Shown here: piece after piece, positions 11,089 through 22,159 of the stretch
How positions within the stretch are numbered: position 1 is the first letter of the stretch
Layout of the letters: each line of letters starts with the position of its first letter
Assembly: GCA_034336665.1 (NCBI GenBank)
Contig: JAPFBE010000033.1
Location: 310,001 to 374,000, forward strand
DNA length: 64,000 nt
From: Luscinia megarhynchos
Taxonomy: Eukaryota > Chordata > Aves > Passeriformes > Turdidae
Reading direction: 5' to 3'
Notes under the pieces: generated by a model
The model's input: the letters and a program-made list of their open reading frames with translations, nothing else
Databases searched by the model: none
What the model was told of the DNA's origin: nothing
Made by a program: the position numbers and the translations under genes

Positions 11089-12229
11089 GCTCTCCAAATC
11101 AGAGAGGTTTGAAATAGGGCAATAGCACGACATTTTTATAAATAGTGACGTTAAACATTGTAACTTGTATACAAGTACATAAGAAATAGCACACAGAGCA
11201 GTGTCCCACCCTGAACTCTCTGCTCATAAAACTGACAGCAGGAGATCCTCTGTCCTCTTGTATAGAGGAGCCTGACGGTTGCCCCTTGTACTCCTACAGT
11301 AGCTGTACTAAGGATGAAGATACAGCCCTGTTGATTGCCTTTCTATTCTATCATATAGAATTAGAATTCTCTAATGTTTATTTAGTCTTTTTTTTTTTAT
11401 TTAGATGAATGCAAAAGCTTATGAAGTCTGAAGCAAACGTCTTGTTTAAAATTATGTCCAAATAATCTAATTTAGTAATTTTTCAGACTAGTTAATTAAA
11501 CTCACAGCAGGGGACATGCACAGCACTGGTGTCAGTGTTTACTATTTCACACCACTTCCATATCCCACCAGAGATATAAAGATACAGTCTGGATAATCCA
11601 TGTCATGGATGTTGTTTGGTTGTTCTGAAAGCCTTGTGCTGTCATTTCATGTCTGATAACTTCCATGAGTTGCAGTTTGCACATGTATATTCAAAACTCT
11701 TCCATTTCCTTTTGCAGAAATAAATCCACGATTTGAAAATAAAGTGACTAGTATAGATGAAAAAGAACAAGATTATTTAAACCAGCTTTTGACTCTGAAA
11801 ACAAATCTTGAACAAGAGGCATATGACCCTTTTAAAAACATAGTATTTAATTTTTTTGTGTGTTATATAGAAGTTACTTTAATACACCGTGAAATGCACT
11901 ACGATTGTTTTCTAATGAAATTTTTGAACCACACAGTATGACATTAATTATATACTTCATTTGTAAATTACATTTTCTCTATTTGAATGTATTCTGTGGA
12001 ATATGTAGTTGTTCCATCTCTTAGTAAACAGGAAGAGAAAGTTCCTGAATTTGTTGTTAATCCTGCTTTGAACTGCATCATCTTCAATAACCATTATATT
12101 TATATAAAGTTGACTCTGGTTTTCTTTCCTTCTTCTGTCACAATTTTGTATAACTGTGACTTTCCTGCAAAGCTTATATTTGTAGATAAAGGTGTGAAAT
12201 TTTTCAAGCACGGAGTAACACTTGATTAT
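11089..12229. other. Unique AT-rich DNA with one exon-like stretch
   Basis: There is no ERV or CR1 signature between the ERVK-1 5' LTR and the ERVK-2 3' LTR, making this one of few probably single-copy stretches. The only coding-like part is at 11718-11848 (separate entry). The rest is AT-rich with short frames. Confidence 0.5.
11718..11848 (+). other. Possible protein-coding exon, gene not recognised
   Basis: A pyrimidine-rich tract with CAG at 11703-11717 looks like a splice acceptor. The frame that follows reads INPRFENKVTSIDEK, then EQDYLNQLLTLKT and EQEAYDPFK, a charged, helical-looking sequence unlike the ERV frames around it. The frame stays open to 11941, but a weak donor (GTATTT) at 11849 would end the exon after about 131 bp. 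I do not recognise the protein. It could be an exon of a host gene, a retained fragment of a degenerated gametologue, or chance. Confidence 0.35.
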
Positions 12230-12574
12230 GGGTATATTTAACTTAAAATGAGATGTCAAAATGCATGTTATTATAGACAATTGAGAGAGAGATGGGGACT
12301 ACTGATTCGTGATCAGAATCCAAATTTTAGTGTGAGCTACATATGCTTATATACCATTTACAGGAAGGCTAGTATTTTTTGCTACAATCATTTAGTTAAA
12401 CATTACACAGACAAACTTTACATTTCTACTTAGTTAAATCTTCTTTCCTGTCAGCCAGACTTGATCCAATCTTCTTGAAATTTTCAGAGCTCTGTTTGCT
12501 CTTGCCAAGGCATCTTGGTTATCAAACTGCATATGCTAATTAAAACTACAGCTCTATCAGTCTGAGTTACCACA
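12230..12574 (-). repeat. ERVK-2 3' LTR, minus strand
   Basis: On the minus strand a polypurine tract (AAAAGAATGGGGGAGA, 12575-12590) is followed directly by TGTGGTAACTCAG, the expected start of a 3' LTR. A TATA-like GGTATATAAGC lies near 12350. The downstream (left) end is not defined. The env frame reads across the tract into the LTR and stops at 12484, as in many ERVKs. Confidence 0.65.
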
Positions 12575-13778
12575 TCTCCCCCATTCTTTTGAACTAAAAA
12601 TATACTCTTAAGTGACTTGTCTATTACATTTTTCACACACTGTAAAATGCAAGGAATAACTACTACAATGCATAATAAAATGCCTAATACATATAAGTCT
12701 ACTTTAACCAAGTTCCTAACCCAGCCAGTGCGTCCCCAATATCCCAGGAGTCGATTTAGCCAGTCATACCCATCATCTACTTGCAGCTTGTCTGCACCTT
12801 CTTTCAGGACTTGAATGCTGGCATAGATGGAATGGGAGTGGTCAGAAAGGTTAAGGCAACACATTCAATGGAATTCGTCAAACCCATGTCCCTGTGCTAA
12901 AAGCAAAAAAATATATTGCTGCTCTATTTTGCAAAGTAGCATGTCTAACAGAACCAACATCAGTTGAAAGTCCTGATAATGCTAAGGATGTAGCATCAGT
13001 TAGTTTAGCTAGACAACAGTCTAATCGTTTAAGTAAACCTAAGGCTTTTGCTGCTGCTGCATCAGGGGTAAAAAAATGATGCTGCCCATCGCTATCCCTT
13101 AGACCAAAAATCAAAATGGTCATCACAATCTTTGACAAAAGCATATAAGGTTCTCTTAATTCTAGAGGGATATTTTTGTTGAAAAAACATGGACATGTTT
13201 GGGGTTAAAAGGGACAATCACCCAAGGCTACATAGTCCTCCTTTAATGTGCAATGGGAGGGCAGGCCAGGCCCTATCCCCACAAATTAAAAATACTCCAG
13301 GAGGTAAAAGTAAAGGAGCATTGGTGGAGCGAGAAATTATCCTAGATGTGTAATTACACCAAGCACTCGCATTTTTATACACAGGGTGATGAGGGGAAAC
13401 ATCCCAAGCCTTAGACTGGTTTTTCCCAGAATAATTAAATCTTACACAAAAATCCATTTTCACTGAGCCCAAAAGTTCTAACTCTTGAGGCTCAAGGGAC
13501 ACCGGGGAAAGATTAGGGGTCCATTGGTCCCAGGTGTCAGCATGATTGCTGTTTTGCGACATTTTATTTGCCTGAGGCAGGCAAGGCTAATTGTCTAGGG
13601 GCAGCGCAACAAGGCAGGTTGAAAAGAGATTATCTGGGGATACTGTGGCCAAACACAATGTATCTTGTCCTGTGACATTTGCTAAGGTTACCCAGACATC
13701 TGTTTTTGGTTGGTAAACAGGCCAGGTTTGAGCAAAAGAAACAATTCCCAGTAAATACCATAATATTTGGGTAGCCAT
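12484..13778 (-). pseudogene. env: ERVK-2 env (SU and TM), broken
   Basis: On the minus strand the gene starts at 13778 with a hydrophobic signal peptide (ILWYLLGIVSFAQTWPVYQP). SU pieces follow in 13562-13218, with N-X-S/T sites such as NYS, NAS and NYT, and LPPGVFLICGDRAWP. TM is at 13144-12878 (DAAAAKALGLLKRLDCCL, LQNRAAIYFF) and 12864-12484 (a CCLNLS motif, a membrane anchor near VLGILLCIVVVIP, then a cytoplasmic tail). At least three frame breaks separate the parts. It is related to the env genes at 4195, 27217 and 43050. It overlaps the cysteine-rich frame at its 5' end. Confidence 0.85.
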
Positions 13779-14251
13779 GGTTTTTCCTTATTCTTAGTGG
13801 CAGGAAGCCACTGCTCTGGAGTAATTTCCAATTGTTCAGGTAAACCAAACTTATACCCACACGCTAGCTGTTGAATTTGTGAGTTGTCTCTGCTGCGTCT
13901 CGCTGGATCACAGTGATAGCAAGCACCTCGCCTTTTATAAGATGCACAGTACCAGAGTATCCCACATGCAACACATTTGCGTTCAACCCAGGCTTGGTGA
14001 TGCCCAGTATAACAGACTAAGCAAAGAAAGGGGAGAAGTAGTCCTGCACCATGTTCTCGCTCAAAGGCAATAACTATTTGGCTAGGATCCTGGTGTTCCC
14101 AGTCCAAAGCAAGAATAGTCTCTTGAAATGGGAATTGTGCACTGTATAAACCTCCCCATGATGTATGGAGTATCAGTTCTCCCAGATGAGACAACTTAAC
14201 CCTGTAAACCCTGATACCCTTAGGTAATCCAAACCATTTTCCCAAGGGCAT
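13688..14251 (-). CDS. Cysteine-rich 187-codon ORF overlapping the env start
   Basis: This ATG-initiated frame is uninterrupted on the minus strand (14251 to 13688) and overlaps env by 91 bp in another phase. It contains clustered metal-site-like Cys/His residues: CLVC, then GHH, KCVAC, a further C five residues on, and CYHC, within about 45 residues, followed by an Arg/Asp-rich segment. The N-terminal third is hydrophobic-aromatic. It does not look like the integrase C-terminus found at this position in ERVK-4. It could be a viral accessory protein, an alternative env leader, or an accidental frame. Expression is unknown. Confidence 0.45.
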   Translation of the reverse strand: MPLGKWFGLPKGIRVYRVKLSHLGELILHTSWGGLYSAQFPFQETILALDWEHQDPSQIVIAFEREHGAGLLLPFLCLVCYTGHHQAWVERKCVACGILWYCASYKRRGACYHCDPARRSRDNSQIQQLACGYKFGLPEQLEITPEQWLPATKNKEKPWLPKYYGIYWELFLLLKPGLFTNQKQMSG

Positions 14252-15284
14252 AAGTCAGTTAAAGGCTAAACAGCTGCTGATGTGGTGGCGAGGTCCTGTT
14301 CACGAGGGTTCTCCTCCGATGTTGGAATTACAGGTGGATCCTCAGGTGATTCGGTCAGGGGTTCTTAAAACTGTAGTACAGAAAGACAAAAGGGACACCT
14401 TCAATGTTTTAGCTGTTTGGCATGAAAAAACAGCAAGGAATGTGCCACAAAATAATTGAAGAGGATAAATCACACTTTTCTAGTGTGGATTTTGCAGTTG
14501 TTGTTTCTTGTCTGTGCCTTTACTTTTCACAGAAAATAGGGTGTAACCAAACCATGTATTCTACCCCCTCTATGTGATTTCTGATGAACTGTTAATGATG
14601 GATTGTTTGCAGTAGCTTCCCAGTGCATACCTGACACCTCAGTCTGCAAGATGGGTGTTAAATGAGATAAGGAAAGAGGCAAACCCTTCAAAGCAGGGTA
14701 TTGTTTCTTTTTCTTCACACAAATGATTCATCTGTGATAACTCCCCTCCCAGGAAGCACCAGCATATTCACACCCAGACTGAGGAGTCATTTCTGCTAAT
14801 GGACTATAATGGAGTGAATGGCACTAGCATAATAGGAAGCTGCAACGATTTTAGACCATCAAAGACTCCCAAAATATCCCATGACTCACAATGTTGCATC
14901 ATCCATTGTGAAAATCCCCATCGTGAGAGAGGTACTGAGCATTCCCCACTTGAATCTGAGCATATATAATCTTTGGTCTTGGGGACTTCTGGCATCACTC
15001 AATGGATCCAGAGTACTGTAAGAGACTGGAAAAACTGATGTCTCGAGATATTTTGGGATGCATGTTTGTGGGGGAGGGGGCAGGTTGGGCCTTCCCTGGT
15101 GAGACAGTGAACTGCCCCACAACCCCCGCAAGCCTGTATCCCAGCTCCACAGTGTCTGCCAATCATTGGCACACTGGAGGTGATGCTCTACTCTGCCCTA
15201 ACCCAGCTCCTGAGTGGCCAAATGACCAGAAGTCCTACATTATTTTAGAGGTATTTAAGGCCAAGCATGAAGTCAGCCTGTTGC
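14252..15284. other. Pol/env boundary remnant, then no gene recognised
   Basis: From 14400 to 14252 one minus-strand frame reads SPEDPPVIPTSEENP, which could be the tail of an integrase frame or simply upstream viral sequence; the rest of ERVK-2 pol is missing. From 14400 to 15284 I see only short frames and no recognisable repeat. Confidence 0.4.
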
Positions 15285-15790
15285 AGAATAAGGACTTTAC
15301 AATTCAAAATTGTAAAGTGGTATGTTTTATTTCCTTCTGGGACGCATGGGAGATATTTCCACCATACATGCGTACCTGGTCAAGACAGGTTTCAGGTTTA
15401 AATACACATAGATCCCACAGACCCACACCTCCCTGCCCACCCATCCCTGCCCCTTCTCCGCCTCCTGGTGATTCATATTATAATTAGTCTTCTGCGGTGC
15501 CATGCCTCCTCGTGGTCGTGGGCAGGGGTCTTCTGATAAAGTAAAGACTTCTTCCTCAGGTGTCTGCTGTTTGACCCCATCTCTTGGCAGGTGCAGTGAG
15601 GGTTTGGCTTGTTCCCAGGTCAGCTTGTCCTGGCCCATACCAGGAGCCTGGTTCTTGCTGGTTTCTCAATCCTCAGGTTCTACTTTATTGATACTTCACA
15701 ATACCTAAGTTCTGTTTTACGGAATTTTCATAATATACTGCTTCTCTTTATGGCCTTTACCTAGCAACTAAATTCTTTATGTGTTTCGTT
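15285..15790 (-). repeat. LTR-C-like copy, minus strand
   Basis: It shares the arrangement of 3174-3650: a start like TGTTGCAGAATAAGGAC, TTTTATTTCC as the minus-strand polyadenylation region near 15327, and a CCACCATACATG block at 15359-15370. The right end is diffuse, and related sequence may continue to about 16080. No internal genes are attached. Confidence 0.5.
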
Positions 15791-16089
15791 ACAAGTCCTT
15801 CCTACCTAACAAGTTGCGTTCCTATATGTTCTATTACAAGTTGTTTCTCTACTTTTACAAAATTGCTAAATAAGCTATGTGTTTTTGTCTTCCCCTCCAT
15901 ATCATATCATATCAATCATCAGCACATCTTGACCCTATCTTTACCTTGGAGTTTCTATCTGAACACTCCTGGAACCGAGGATTTGGTAGCTACATGTGTG
16001 CTTTTCTATATATTTTCTGTCTTTCTGTCTTTCTGTCTTGCTGCTTCTTTTAATTCCCTCTTCCTGGAACATTTTGAGTAACTTAACAT

Positions 16090-17278
16090 CAAACAGGTTA
16101 AAAGTTTGCTGAGTTGAATGGGTAAAATTAGTACTGTGAAAAGTGTTTCATGTTGATTGGATGCTGTACTAAATCTTTTGCCAAAGTTCCCTGATTTTTC
16201 TAAGACTTGCCAATAAACATTTGTTCTGACCTCTTGAGAATATCTTCTCAGTATTTCACCCATTTGTCTAACCCAGAGTACGTGAACCGCTGTAAACCCC
16301 TTTCACCTAGTTGTTTGGGGACTTACAAGGAGCAGAACTGCAACAGGACTGTGACTACTGCTTTCGACAAGACTGCAATCATTATTTCGACGGGACTGAA
16401 ACCATAATTTGATAGGACTCTGACCATCACTCTGACCAACAGGGTGCCAGGTTATACTTGGCATGTGTGTTTTAAAACCAGTTTTTCTGTATAATTTTAT
16501 TTATTGTAATCTCTTGTTGAGGGTTAGGGTTTGTTCTCTTACTGTTCCAGTTTAAAGAATTTTCCCCATTATTATGCTAAGGGAGCCTGCCGGGTTACAC
16601 CCAGGTTTTTTCAGGACTCAAGAGGAAGTGTGGGGCTCCAGGGATTTTTCACATTTGCCAGCCAGGTGAGGGAGGACGACTGCCCCATCTTCAGCTCATG
16701 TGCGTGGAACACCGGGAAGCCAGGCTCGCTGACAGTGCTCTGCATCCACCCGCCCAGCCTACTACCTCTAAGACCACAGCTGACCAACAAAAACTCAAAC
16801 GATCAGTGGAAAGCCCTTCCTCCACCTTTTCTCCTATGGGGACACAGCTGCCACTGTCTTTCCCCGTCCTGTCTGCCACCTCGCAGTAGCACGGGCCCTA
16901 GCCCACCTTCCACCGCCGGGACCGAGGGCAGGGCGAGTGTGTCTACGGCTGGAAAAGGACTGAACTGTGTTCTTTCTTCTGGTTTGGTGTTCAGAGCTGC
17001 TCTTGTTTCTGCTTGGCCGGTTAGATATATTAGTAAAGAGCTGTTCTTGCTACCCCTTGGCCTCTGCCTGAGACTTCCTGATTCAAAAATTATAATACTC
17101 TGAAGGGAGGGGGCTTACATTCTCTATTTCAAAGAGGAGCTTCTGCCTTTATTGGTAGACACCTGTCCTTCAAACCAGGACATCTCTTTAGTAAATTTTA
17201 ACTTCAACCTGTAATCTCTCTTGAGGCAGTTGAGTAGGGTTCATTTATCCTTCTGGTTTACTTTTAAACCAGCACAAA
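16090..17278 (+). repeat. Older LTR-like element split by LTR-G
   Basis: The sequence on both sides of the LTR-G at 16515-17182 resembles the LTR-A type: repeated short units ending in GGACTG or GACTGT, then a T-rich tract. After the insertion come a CTTTTAAACCAGCACA-like end at 17264-17278 and normal flanks. The similarity is weak, so the assignment and both limits are tentative. Confidence 0.35.
16515..17182 (+). repeat. LTR-G copy 1 with perfect 5-bp TSD
   Basis: Starts TGTTGAGGGTTAGGG, ends CTTCAAACCAGGACA, 668 bp. TCTCT flanks both sides (16510-16514 and 17183-17187), proving a precise insertion. Copies 2 and 3 are at 28686 and 39481, all in plus orientation. The middle is C-rich; the last 150 bp hold an ATTATAAT motif and the shared block starting TTCTGCCTTTATTGG. 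Confidence 0.92.
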
Positions 17279-17314
17279 TACTACATTTGCTGATGAAACT
17301 ATATTGGAAGGAGC

Positions 17315-18269
17315 TGTTGACTTCCTCGAAGGCCAAGCTTTGATAATGGCAGGGCTACAGAGATGACTTCTGTAAGAAGCTACCAGAAGCTTCTTCTATG
17401 TCTGGCAGAGCCAATCCCTGGCAGCTCCAAAGATGGACCTGTCACTGGCCAAGGATGGACCAATTAGAAATGGTGGCAACACCTCTGTGATGACATATTT
17501 AAGAAGAAGAAAAAACTTATTTCCAGTTTTAATTGTGGCCAGATAAGAGTGTATTGAGAATATGTGAGAAAAACAACTCTGCAGACACCGAGGTCAGCGG
17601 AGAAAGAGGGGGAGAAGATGGTCCAGGTGCTAGACCCTAGATTCCCCTGGAGCCTGTGGTGATGATCATGGTGAAGCAGCTGTCCCTCTGCTGCCCATGG
17701 AGGTTCATGGGGGATGCAGAGATCCACCTGCAGCCCGTGGAGGAGACCCATGATGGAGCAGCCTGTCCTTGAAGGACTGCAACCTGTGGAAGAGTGACCC
17801 ATGGTGCAGCAGTTTGAGGAGAACTGTTGCTTGTGAGACAGGGTCATGTTGGAGAAGTTTGTGAAGAACTGTCTCCCATGGAATGGACCCCACCTTAGAG
17901 CAGGGTAGGGGCTCCTCTCGCTGAGCAGGAGGAACAATGTGTGGTGAACTGACTTCAACCCCCATTTCCTGTCTCCCTGCACCACTGGGTGAGGAGGGAG
18001 AGCTTGGAAGGAGGAAGGGGTGGGAGGAAGGTGTTTTTAAGATGTTACTTTACTTCTCATTATCCTACTCTGATTCAGTTAGTAATAAATTCAACTAATA
18101 TCACTAATTCTAGACTGTTTCTCCCATGATGGCATTTGGTGAATGATGTCTTCCAGTCCTTGACTCATGAATGTGTCATTATATTCTTTGTCTCCTGCCC
18201 AGCTGTAGAGTGGAGTGATAGAGCGGTTTTGGTGGCTGCCTGGCATCGACCCAGGGTCAACCCACTACA
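17315..18269 (+). repeat. LTR-J copy 1, full length
   Basis: It is homologous to 33185-33735: the shared TTAGAAATGGTGG block, the TATA-like ATATTTAAGAAG near 17497, and the repeated motifs CCTTGAAGGACT and GACCCATGGTGCAGCAG. AATAAA is at 18083-18088 and the end is CAACCCACTACA at 18269. The family resembles long avian ERVL-type LTRs. No obvious target-site duplication and no gag follow it. Confidence 0.75.
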
Positions 18270-18689
18270 ATTCTTAAATTTAAGGTGTTGTTAAATGCTG
18301 TTTAAGGACTGTTAAGTGCTGTTGCACACACACACACCACACACCCCCACACATTTTCCAGTACCACATAGATAGTTTTGGGTGTATTTTGTTTTGGATT
18401 GACTGATTCTGGATTTTTGTTTGCTTTTCCTCTATGTGCCTTAGCCATCTAGTAAGTGGTAGAGTGAACCTTGCCAAAGAACTTTGTTGTGCTATTGCTT
18501 TTATATTAAATCTATTTCTACTGATGCCTTTGCGGGTGATTCTTTAGGCGATCTTAAAACACTCGTTGGGGAGGGAATAGCAAAGTCTTATGAGTGCTTA
18601 GCAAGTAGTTCTGAAACAATAGATGAAATAGAGATGTCAGCAGTATTTGACATAGATGCTGAAAATAGTTATGTTAAGTTTTGAGGCCT
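18270..18689. other. No gene recognised; short CA tract
   Basis: There is an imperfect CA dinucleotide tract at 18323-18352. A 67-codon frame at 18484-18684 is rich in acidic residues (DAFAGDSLGD, ETIDEIEMS) and could be a scrap of a gag linker region, but no domain can be assigned. Confidence 0.35.
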
Positions 18690-19133
18690 CTTCCTTTGTT
18701 TAGATAATACCAAATGCCACAAATACCAGAGAACCAACAGACATCCTGTCCCAAGCCTGGCAGGAAAGGTCTGAAGATAAGGGTTACAGATAAGAAAGCC
18801 ATAAAACATGGTAATTTAGTGATTCCTATAGGTTGCATGCAAATATTAGGAAATTAGTATATTGTATTAGATTGGTTATTGGAAATTAGAATATTAATCA
18901 TAGAAGAATACTTATTGGATTGTAAACGGAAAATGTCTCTCTCTTGCCCTCTCTTATCTCTTGCCTTCTCTTACCTCTGATCTCTAATCTCTCTCTCTAA
19001 GCTCTCTCTTATCACCTCTTTCTTACACCCACGTCTTATAATAAAATACAAACCTGAAGAACAGAAAATAGTAAGCTCCTGAGTCTGTCCAGCGACCATC
19101 CAACAACCCAACCCCCACAACTCATTTGTGACA
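18690..19133 (+). repeat. LTR-M, 5' LTR of a small ERV fragment
   Basis: The 3' end is well defined: AATAAA at 19041-19046, then the terminus TTTGTGACA at 19133, followed by a primer-binding site. A CT-rich block (TCTCTCTCTTGCC, CTCTTATCTC) lies upstream of the polyadenylation signal. The 5' start is uncertain, near 18690. Confidence 0.55.
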
Positions 19134-19136
19134 ATT

Positions 19137-19154
19137 TGGCATAGTTGGCAGAAT
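19137..19154 (+). other. Primer-binding site, tRNA-Ser type (15 of 18)
   Basis: Reads TGGCATAGTTGGCAGAAT three bases after the LTR-M end. The complement of the vertebrate tRNA-Ser(AGA/TGA) 3' end is TGGCGTAGTCGGCAGGAT, so 15 of 18 positions match and the three differences are transitions. This supports serine-tRNA priming for this ERV group. Confidence 0.7.
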
Positions 19155-19737
19155 GACAACCAATATCACTGACTGTGTACAAAAGCATTGAATGTGTCCA
19201 GGTCATAAGTTCTTGGTCAAATGGACTTGGGATAAAATGCTGCAGAAATTTAAGTGTGTACCTTCCCAGTCTGGGAAAGGTTGTGTTAAAAAGTCTTGGA
19301 AAGATAAGATCATAGAGCATCTTAAGAAATGTTTAGCAAAATAGAAACTAAAATCTGGAAAAGGACAAGTACTTATCTGTGCTCTGTTAGGTGCTTGTCT
19401 ATGTTACGCACAAGAAGGTAAAGAATCTCTGCCTTCACAAAAATGCAGCTGTGGAATGATCAGTGATTTGTTCCCAAAAAGGATGTGCTAAAAGCATCAT
19501 TGGTTTTTGAAAAAAGAATTAAAGAGAAAAATGAAATTCACAAAGATTCCCTCACAGAGGAAACTGAAATTTAAAACACTCAGTTGACCACAGCAGAAAA
19601 ACATTAAAAATGTCTGCAGGAAAGATTAGATCTGTTAATAAGCAAATCACCCTTCTTGTGAACAGGTGAATCTCTGCATTCCCCATGGATCCCCATGGGC
19701 TGCAGCAGGACAACCTGCTTCACCATGGTCATCCCCA
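19155..19737 (+). pseudogene. gag: Short gag-like remnant after LTR-M
   Basis: Starting at the ATG at 19153, a frame with several stops contains KWTWDKMLQKFKCVPSQSGK and QVLICALLGACLCYAQEGKE, a pattern that fits a retroviral matrix region but that I cannot assign to a family. It ends where LTR-B-like sequence starts near 19738. No pol is left for this element. Confidence 0.4.
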
Positions 19738-20165
19738 TGGTCTTTTAAGGGTCGGTCCAAAGTTTCTGCCTCACAACCATCATTAGAGACTGAGACCCCG
19801 GGATCCCACCACTCACTCTGGACTTGAGTTCTGGCCTGGCCAAGGTGGATGCTTGCCAAGGGACTGTTCTGCAGGTGTGTGCTGTACTGTCACGGTACAT
19901 TGCATTCGAACAGGTATGGGCTAGAAGAGCTACACCTGCTTCTCAGAGCAACGGGTCTGTGCACACAATAGTCCATAAATCTTTGGTTATTGGGTCAAAA
20001 GTATAAATAATATAGGTGCTAGTTCTTTATTGGACTGTTTAGCTTTAAAAGACCTTGTAACTAGCTAGATTCAGGTCTTCATTTTGCTCGCTTTTAGCTT
20101 GTAGCTAGAAGTGTTGCAGAACTCTGTACTTTAGATAAGATTTAATAAAAAACCAAGTCAGAACA
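19738..20165 (+). repeat. LTR-B variant, plus strand
   Basis: The block from 19752 (GGTCCAAAG, then GACTGAGACCCCGGGATCCC, then CTGGCCTGGCCAAGGTGGAT) matches the reverse complement of the LTR-B start at 32460-32579. A TATA motif (AGTATAAATAATA) is at 20000-20012 and TTTAATAAAA near 20141. U5 looks short or truncated before ERVK-3 gag begins. It may be a B-type solo LTR or the original 5' LTR of ERVK-3. Confidence 0.5.
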
Positions 20166-20215
20166 CGAGAAAATTCATCGCCTTCGTGTTTTTAATCCTG
20201 ACTCTGAGTGAAGAC

Positions 20216-21176
20216 AGAAGAAAATTAAGACAAGCCACTAATGAAGTGGTGCAGTTAGGCCTTTCACGCACTATGGCTCCTAATGATTGACGAATGCTTT
20301 TTAAACTTATACTGATGTCAGTACAATATACAGTGTGGCTGTCGGAATAGAAAGATCTTGCTACTGTACAAACTATGGATAATATTGCAAATGCAGAAGC
20401 AGGTGGCCTTGATGAACTGCTGGGGTAAGGCACATATGCTGCCCCCCGTGGCCAAGCTAATTTAGCTCAGGCAGTGCTATGGCAAAGCTCCGAGCTAGCC
20501 ATAAAGGCTCTTAAGAGTCTCAGAGTCCAGACAAAAGGAATCTTCTTTTGCATCCATTTGGCAGGGACCTAAAGAATCATATGCAACATTCATTGATAGA
20601 TTGCTGACAGCCATAAGTAAGGAAATAGAAAATGAAGAAGCAGTTACTATATTGTTATTACAACTAGCCTTTGAAAATGCTAATACCGATTGTCAGAAAG
20701 CACTGCTCTCTGTAAGGAATGAGTGTGCTAATTTACTCACCTACATCACAGCCTGTCAGAATGTGGGGACAGAAGAGCACCATGTGTCTGTTTTGGCTGC
20801 TGCCTTACAGCAAGCCCCTAATATGCATAAGAAAATGGGTCCCTGCTGTTTTAATTGCCGACAAGAGGGACATTTACAGAGAAATTGTCCTATTCAAAGG
20901 AAAGCAAAGAATCGCTCACACCTTACTGTTGTCCCCACCCCATGTCCACAATATAGAAAAGGTTACCACTAGAGTGAAGTGTGTAGGTCAAAATTTGATA
21001 AAAATGTTAATCGTCTCACTCCATGGCAGGAAAATGGGAAAAGGCGCCCGGTACCCGGTGCCCCTAAGACCAACAGGGTCTTTGCAATCCAAACTCAGGA
21101 GTCTCAATCTCCTCCTTCCCCACCAGCACCCACAGGAGTGCAGGTTTGGAGTTATCCCTCTAAGATGATGATGTAA
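20216..21176 (+). pseudogene. gag: ERVK-3 gag, capsid and nucleocapsid
   Basis: Degenerate capsid N-terminal helices start near 20216. The frame through 20601-20972 carries the major-homology region (WQGPKESYATFIDRLL) and a capsid C-terminal domain (LLLQLAFENANTDCQ). An intact CX2CX4HX4C zinc knuckle, CFNCRQEGHLQRNC, lies at about 20845-20887. A second knuckle is not seen. Stops occur at 20971 and in the N-terminal part. The downstream frame 20979-21176 is Pro-rich and probably the gag-pro linker. Confidence 0.85.
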
Positions 21177-21790
21177 TTACAGATTCAACTATTCATGTGC
21201 TAAATACAGGGTTTATGGACCTTTACCCGAAGGATTGTTTGGACTTTTACTTCATATATTGTCCACCACAAAGAGTGGTCTCATAATATATGTTGGTGTA
21301 ATTGATTCAGACTACTTTGGGGAAATTAAAGCGATAGTTTCAACTAACACTCCACCTTGTTTTATCAAAAACTGAAAAAATTGCACAGTCATTATTGATT
21401 TTTTTTGTTTTGGCAGCAAAAGACACAGTCTGAGTGACTGGTGGGTTCGGCAGCACCGATGTCATCCATGTTCGTTGAGTCTGGAAAATTGCAAGTGAAA
21501 AGCACTTACTAACTTTACAATTAAATGATAAATCTTTTACAGGTTTACTTGACACTGGTGCAGATGTTTCCATCATTTTGGTGTCTTCATGGCCCCCACA
21601 GTGGACTCTTAAAACAGTAGATGCCTTAGTGGAAGGCATCAGGGGGCATCAAGCCCCTAAACAAAGTACACTTATTCTTACAGTCAGAGGGCCGAAGAGA
21701 TGCTGAGCAACTTTACAACCTTTTGTTTTACCTTTTCAATTTATGCTGTGGGGTCATGATTTACTCTCCTAATGGAATATTACTTTTTTG
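21177..21790 (+). pseudogene. pro: ERVK-3 dUTPase-protease
   Basis: A dUTPase segment lies near 21265-21350 ([16 protein letters not shown], then GEIKAIVS) and is followed by a break. The protease frame resumes near 21525, with the active site LLDTGADVSIIL intact at 21548-21583, a substrate-cleft strand and the late motif LWGHDLLS before a stop at about 21770. The layout equals that of ERVK-1, but the Asp-Thr-Gly triad is preserved. At least three lesions break the reading frame. Confidence 0.85.
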
Positions 21791-22159
21791 GTGAATGCAG
21801 CAAATTTAACAAATGAGTCACTGATGTAAAACCCCTGATGAAATTGTGGTGGAAAACAGATCTGCCTGTTTGGGTTGATCGGTGACCCTTGAAAGGGAAA
21901 AAGTTGACACAAGTTGAAAAGGTTGTTGATGAACAATTAAAATTGGGACATATTCTACCTTCCACATCTCTGTGTAACACCCCCATATTTGTGATACCAA
22001 AAATATCAGGGAAGTGGCGGCTGCTGCAAGATCTCAGAAGCAAATTGGGTGATAGAATCTATGGGTGCCTTGCAACCAGGGTTACCCACTCCTTCAATGA
22101 TTCCCCAGGACTGGCCAATTGTGATTGATCTTAAGGATTGCTTTTTTATGATTGCAATG

